From the NCBI GenBank assembly GCA_028551475.1, contig CM052356.1, positions 25,137,884-25,201,883 on the forward strand: DNA of 64,000 bases. Direction: 5' to 3'. The first letter of the stretch is position 1. The number at the start of each line of letters is the position of its first letter. This stretch comes from Casuarina equisetifolia. Its lineage: Eukaryota; Streptophyta; Magnoliopsida; Fagales; Casuarinaceae. Positions 62,101 through 64,000 of this stretch are shown piece after piece. The notes below the pieces were generated by a model that was not told the origin of the DNA, did no database searches, and worked only from the letters and a program-made list of their open reading frames with translations. A program made the position numbers and the translations under genes.

Positions 62101-64000
62101 GTTCTGAAGAGCATCGTCATTTATCTTTCCTAACACCACCTACTGGTTTATCAAATTATGAATAAATTTTTTGTAGTCTATGCTTGTTTATTTATCATAT
62201 ACAGAAAATAACTTTATAGGTTGTGCATCTTGTTTTCCTGGATGTCATAACTTCTGCACCCTTCTGTTTGTTTGCATTTTTCTGTGTTTAGTAACTCACA
62301 TACAGTGCATGGGAATTAATATCATAGATTATTGGCGTTCATAATCAAGCTGAAAAAGATGAGATAGTTAAATCTGTGATGGATTTGAAGAGTGCCCACG
62401 TTGAAGAAGGTTACTCCATGGATACTGTTGTATCTCGCCAGGTAGGCCTGGCAGTACCTCATGTTATCATTTTCATCAATTCTCATAATCCTTGTCACGC
62501 ATACAGTGCACATATCTGTTTTCAACACTATTATTGAGTTCTGATTTTCTCTGTGTTCCTTTGCAGGATCTTCTAATGGATGTGAGGGACAAGCTTCTTT
62601 TTGAACACGAATATGCTGGTAATGTGAAGGAAAAAATCCCCCCTAAATCACCTCTTCGAATTCCCTGGACTTGGTTGCCTGCTGCCCTTTGCCTCCTTCA
62701 AGAGGTATAAAACTTTTTTTTGTATGTTTTACTTAGTTTAACATAAATTATAGTTTTGCTTTATGGTTTTGGTTACTTTCTATGGCAGTGGAGTTGTGCC
62801 CTTTTTATAGGTTTTTTCTTTTTATTTAACCAAAGGGGTACGGGGAATGAGTGTTGAATTTGTGGCCCCTAGGCAAAGAAGGCTTTAGGTCGCTAGTAGC
62901 TCAATTGGCCTACTAGCAAATTGACTACAGGTTCTTTCTTTCACCGCAGGGTATTCGTACTGCTTTTGAGGGTTTGTTCATTCTTTACAGACCGAATCAT
63001 TATCTTCTTGCTACTTTCTTGAGACTGTATAATATTTTCTTCCATTTACAATATCATCATGATAAAGCAAAATAAGACTTGGTTTGGAAGATAGATTTGA
63101 TGTTATGTGGATTTTTGCAATCTAGGTTGGAGAGGTGAAGATTTTGCTGGATATTGGCCAGGCAGCTCTTCAACATCGAGATGCTAAGCCATATATGCAT
63201 GATTTGCTTCTTTCTATGGCATTGGCTGAGGTAATACATATCAGCAAAGAAGTCAGAAAATTTTACCATCTTTTCATGGCAGCCTTGTTATGCCTCCTTG
63301 TAAGTGATAGGTGCTTTCTTGAAGTGTGCAATTGCAAAGATCAGTTTCGAGAAGAACAAGGTGTCCCAAGGATTTGAAGCTCTTGCACGTGCTCAGTGTT
63401 TACTCAGAAGTAAAACGTCCCTGGGGAAGGTGACATTGTTATCTCAGGTAATGTGCTTTTCCTCCAATTTATTTGTCCAAAAATCTATAAAGCATTTGCG
63501 TGTTCAGCCTACGATATGCATCTCTCTGTTACTTTTGCTTTGTATGATGCATTAACTGTTGAAATCGAAATGATCTGCTTTCTCTTACTTTCTGGTCATG
63601 CATCAGAAGAGAAGCAAGAACTTAAAATATTATTGAGAAAAGGGAGCAGGTCAGATCAGTAGAACAAAAATACTCTTCTGGGAAAAAAATTTCTCTGGAA
63701 ACTTTCAGAGGGGATAGGTCCTACGAGCATTTATTTTATACTTTTGTTAGAGCTGACTTGATTTCCTGTGTCTGTAAAAAATTTATCGGCCTTGGTTTCT
63801 AGATAGAAGAATCTTTGGAGGAGCTTGCACCTGCATGCACGTTGGAACTATTAGGCATGCCTCATTCACCTGAAAATGCTGAAAGGAGACGAGGAGCTAT
63901 TGCAGCATTGCGTGAACTGCTTAGACAAGGCCTTGAGGTGGAAAGTTCTTGCCAAGTCCAAGACTGGCCATGCTTCTTGAGCCAAGCACTTGATAAGTTA
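59194..64000 (+). CDS. PARC6: PARC6/CDP1 plastid-division protein, 5' part (runs off window)
   Basis: Six exons seen: 59194-59478, 62328-62441, 62567-62704, 63126-63230, 63325-63447 and 63803-64000, all in phase 0, giving about 287 residues before the window ends. PARC6 (CDP1, a paralogue of ARC6) sits in the plastid inner envelope and positions the FtsZ ring. The start at 59194 (MALAPTFTELGVPYSCSLCG) matches the known N-terminus better than the upstream in-frame ATG at 59149. The first exon is a Ser/Arg-rich transit peptide. Then come the J-like segment VTCYQ/IIGVHNQAEKDEIVKSVMDL, without an HPD motif, and the family-specific blocks DLLMDVRDKLLFEHEYAGN, LRIPWTWLPAALCLLQE, VSQGFEALARAQCLLRSK and LEELAPACTLELLG. 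The transmembrane segment and C-terminal domain would lie beyond 64000. Intron 1 is unusually long (2849 bp). Confidence 0.94.
59479..62327 (+). other. Long first intron of PARC6
   Basis: A 2.85-kb intron with donor GTCGTT and acceptor TCATAG. It is AT-rich, and the short frames within it, such as 60353-60535 and the minus-strand 60583-60819, show no recognised domain. It may carry a small mobile-element insertion near 60540-60840, where base composition shifts, but no terminal repeats were identified. Confidence 0.6.

Noticed and set aside
1..64000. CRISPR arrays, rRNA genes, complete tRNA genes or bacterial-type operons
   Set aside because: None seen; the repeats present are dinucleotide and trinucleotide runs, two minisatellites and LTRs, and the window is a plant nuclear sequence.

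Overview
The window is nuclear DNA from a flowering plant, most likely a eudicot. Most genes have introns with canonical GT-AG borders, the gaps between genes are AT-rich, and one gap holds a complete-length Ty1/copia LTR retrotransposon. The proteins recognised are plant-specific or plastid and mitochondrial: a COPT copper transporter, a DYW-type PPR protein, a PORR protein, the FIDDLEHEAD ketoacyl-CoA synthase and the plastid-division protein PARC6/CDP1. No species can be named from the sequence alone.

Layout, left to right. A copper transporter gene (COPT5-like, minus strand, 320-754) is followed by the copia element (about 2313-7962, minus strand), whose two 510-bp LTRs differ at only three sites. 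Its gag-pol frame keeps one register for about 4.9 kb but has six internal stop codons. Next come a DUF1677 gene (10845-11228, minus), an intronless 1018-residue DYW-PPR gene (13209-16265, minus) with a 43-bp minisatellite just upstream, and a five-coding-exon CID7-like gene (17553-22159, minus). An AT-rich gap of about 5 kb with a badly decayed copia relic separates these from three consecutive minus-strand genes for DNA replication or repair: CDT1 (28527-33418, seven exons), a two-BRCT protein (37594-44100, ten exons, one intron apparently of the rare AT-AC U12 class) and an SNM1-family nuclease with UBZ4 and SAM domains (45523-51306, ten exons). A 365-bp divergent promoter separates the nuclease gene from an intronless PORR gene (51672-53087, plus). 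FIDDLEHEAD/KCS10 (55005-57143, plus, three exons) and the first six exons of PARC6/CDP1 (from 59194, plus, cut by the window end) complete the window.

The genes do not form one pathway. CDT1 licenses replication origins, BRCT proteins of this kind act in damage and replication signalling, and SNM1 nucleases process crosslinks, so the central 23 kb is a run of genome-maintenance genes, although each probably has its own promoter. The PPR and PORR proteins act on organellar RNA, PARC6 in plastid division and FDH in epidermal very-long-chain lipid synthesis.

Exon borders were derived by hand from splice dinucleotides, reading-frame continuity and remembered family sequences. All ten-exon and seven-exon models close without a frame error, which is good internal support, but no transcript evidence was available.

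I did not find a wholly new kind of system. The items most worth a second look are the AT-AC intron, the multiply stopped but frame-intact young copia element, the cluster of GTAC motifs upstream of the copper transporter, the overlapping upstream ORF of CID7, and two minisatellites.
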